From positions 1 to 64,000 of the forward strand of contig CAJBYO010000017.1 in the NCBI GenBank assembly GCA_903959905.1: DNA of 64,000 nt, read 5' to 3'. The notes under the pieces are model-generated. The model saw only the letters and a program-made list of their open reading frames with translations. It did not search any database and had not been told where the DNA came from. This document shows, in pieces, positions 62,909-64,000 of this stretch; positions within the stretch are counted from its first letter, which is position 1, and each line of letters opens with the position of its first letter. Both the position numbers and the translations under genes were made by a program. This DNA comes from an uncultured Bacteroidales bacterium. Lineage in GTDB: Bacteria > Bacteroidota > Bacteroidia > Bacteroidales > FEN-979.

Positions 62909-64000
62909 TTATCTGGCTTTGTTTTTTGCAGCTTCCAGTTCTTTCTTTTCCCTGCGGCGGCTTTGCCACAGTAAAATGTCAAAGGCAACCGGTGTTGCAT
63001 TAAACACAGACGAGTATGTTCCGATCACAACCCCGATGATGAGGGCGAATGTGAACCCGCGAAGAACTTCACCGCCAAAGATAAAGATGATGATCAAAAC
63101 GACCAGCGTAATACCGGAGGTGTTGATGGTACGTCCGAGGGTGCTGTTGATAGCCGCGTTGATATTGATACTCAGTTCTCGTTTGGGATATAAAGCCCGG
63201 TATTCACGGATCCTGTCGAAGATGATAACGGTATCCATAATGGAATAACCGATAATGGTCAGGAGGGCCGCAATAAACGACTGGTCTACTTCCATACCAA
63301 AAGGCAGAATACCGTAAAACAGGGAGAATACGCCGACAATGATCAGTGAGTCGTGGAAAAGTGCCGTAACCCCTCCAAGTCCGAACTGCCAGTTCTTAAA
63401 CCGGAGCGCGATGTAAACAAATATAATTACCAGCGAGAACAGAACGGCCAGGATAGCTTTCCAGACCAATGCATATGAAATGGTCGGGTCGACACGCTGC
63501 GAACTGAGTTCACCAACAATTTTACCCGGGATATTGGCTTTAAAGTCAGCCATGGTGATCGGGGTTTTGTAGAATGCCTTAACCCCTTCAAACAGTTTGT
63601 TGCTGACAATGGAATCAGATTGTGTTCCGCGTTCGTTGATCATATATTTGGTGGTGATCTTCACCTGGTTCTTCGGGCCGAAAGTTTTTACTTCGGGAGA
63701 TTCGCCAAACGTTTTCCGCAGTGATTCGCGGATATCAGTGGTTGATACGTTCTGGTCGAAGCGAACAATATAACTGCGTCCACCGGTGAAGTCAAGACCC
63801 GGATCGAGGCCGCGAACGGCAAGGCTGATCATGCCGGGGATGATGAGGGCAAGAGAAACGATATACATCTTTTTCCTGAGGCCGATAAAATCAATCTTGG
63901 TGTTCTGGAAAAGTTCCATGGTGAACCTGTTCCCTGTGGTGATGTTCATATTCCTGTCGAGCATCCATTCAAAAACCAGTCGGGCAATGAAGATGGAGGA
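62909..64000 (-). CDS. secDF: Protein translocase SecDF, C-terminal part (partial)
   Basis: Proton-driven membrane subunit that pulls proteins out of the Sec channel. The window holds 363 residues, which continue in frame off the right edge (SSIFIARLVFEWMLDRNMN), the end of a SecD half, so this is the fused SecD-SecF form usual in Bacteroidota. The SecF half has its first transmembrane helix, LDPGLDFTGGRSYIV, a periplasmic loop and five further helices, with IIGYSIMDTVIIFDRIRE. The ATG at 63964 is internal. The terminator at 62852-62893 ends the transcript. Confidence 0.93.
   Translation of the reverse strand, partial: SSIFIARLVFEWMLDRNMNITTGNRFTMELFQNTKIDFIGLRKKMYIVSLALIIPGMISLAVRGLDPGLDFTGGRSYIVRFDQNVSTTDIRESLRKTFGESPEVKTFGPKNQVKITTKYMINERGTQSDSIVSNKLFEGVKAFYKTPITMADFKANIPGKIVGELSSQRVDPTISYALVWKAILAVLFSLVIIFVYIALRFKNWQFGLGGVTALFHDSLIIVGVFSLFYGILPFGMEVDQSFIAALLTIIGYSIMDTVIIFDRIREYRALYPKRELSININAAINSTLGRTINTSGITLVVLIIIFIFGGEVLRGFTFALIIGVVIGTYSSVFNATPVAFDILLWQSRRREKKELEAAKNKAR

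Noticed and set aside
63962..63964. ATG 63964 as the start of a separate SecF
   Set aside because: The frame continues upstream to the window edge with SecD-like sequence, so the gene is a SecD-SecF fusion.

Overview
The window is chromosomal DNA from a Bacteroidota bacterium, probably Bacteroidales-like and perhaps from an uncultured lineage; I cannot name a species. The evidence is type IX secretion (T9SS) C-terminal domains, many -7 boxes of the Bacteroidota form TAnnTTTG (one promoter with a complete TTTG-N19-TATCTTTG pair), a SecD-SecF fusion, lineage families such as DUF2723, DUF4492, DUF6089 and DUF7033-type deacetylases, and the gene order NAD kinase / DUF6089 / UPP synthase / BamA / OmpH / OmpH.

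Layout. 0.1-7.7 kb: dnaX (minus), then a plus-strand run of a deacetylase-like protein, a FemAB/GNAT-like protein, upp, a MacB-like permease and a RecD-like helicase. 7.7-13.4 kb (minus): an outer-membrane protein, lepA and a T9SS-exported fibronectin-type protein. 13.5-17.6 kb (plus): a RelA/SpoT enzyme, a Fur-family regulator and purA. 17.6-22.5 kb (minus): the rimP-nusA-infB operon. 22.6-28.0 kb (plus): acs, a porin-like barrel and a large MscS channel.

28.0-33.9 kb is the accessory region. It ends at a complete tRNA-Gln gene (minus strand, with its own promoter and terminator). Two further direct copies of the tRNA 3' end lie at 28041 and 31319, each starting a 172-bp repeat. Between them are a FISUMP surface protein, a peptidoglycan amidase without a signal peptide, an MNT/HEPN pair, a T9SS leucine-rich protein, and three gene relics: an AspBHI-like restriction enzyme, a SpoT fragment and a T9SS tail. 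I read this as a worn tRNA-targeted island whose integrase has been lost.

34.1-50.2 kb (mostly plus) is an envelope block: DUF2723 glycosyltransferase-like protein, lgt, a glycosyltransferase, dprA, rsgA, a CBS protein, an Omp85-like protein, nadK, DUF6089, uppS, bamA and two OmpH/Skp chaperones. Lgt lipidates lipoproteins, UppS makes the lipid carrier precursor, OmpH escorts outer-membrane proteins and BamA inserts them. 50.2-54.5 kb (minus): DUF4492, two TPM proteins, lemA and htpG. 54.7-64.0 kb: ilvE (plus), then pyrF and prfA (minus), an intact IS5-family element, a purM-like gene, an OmpA-family protein with an unusual protease-like tail, and the 3' part of secDF, which runs off the right edge.

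Intergenic DNA carries several short-period repeats: three GGGTGAC heptamer arrays, a CTGCGAGAA array, two perfect 19-bp inverted repeats and CACTAAGG-type repeats around the IS element. Several long open frames begin inside promoters or repeats, so starts were moved downstream where a TAnnTTTG box decided the matter.
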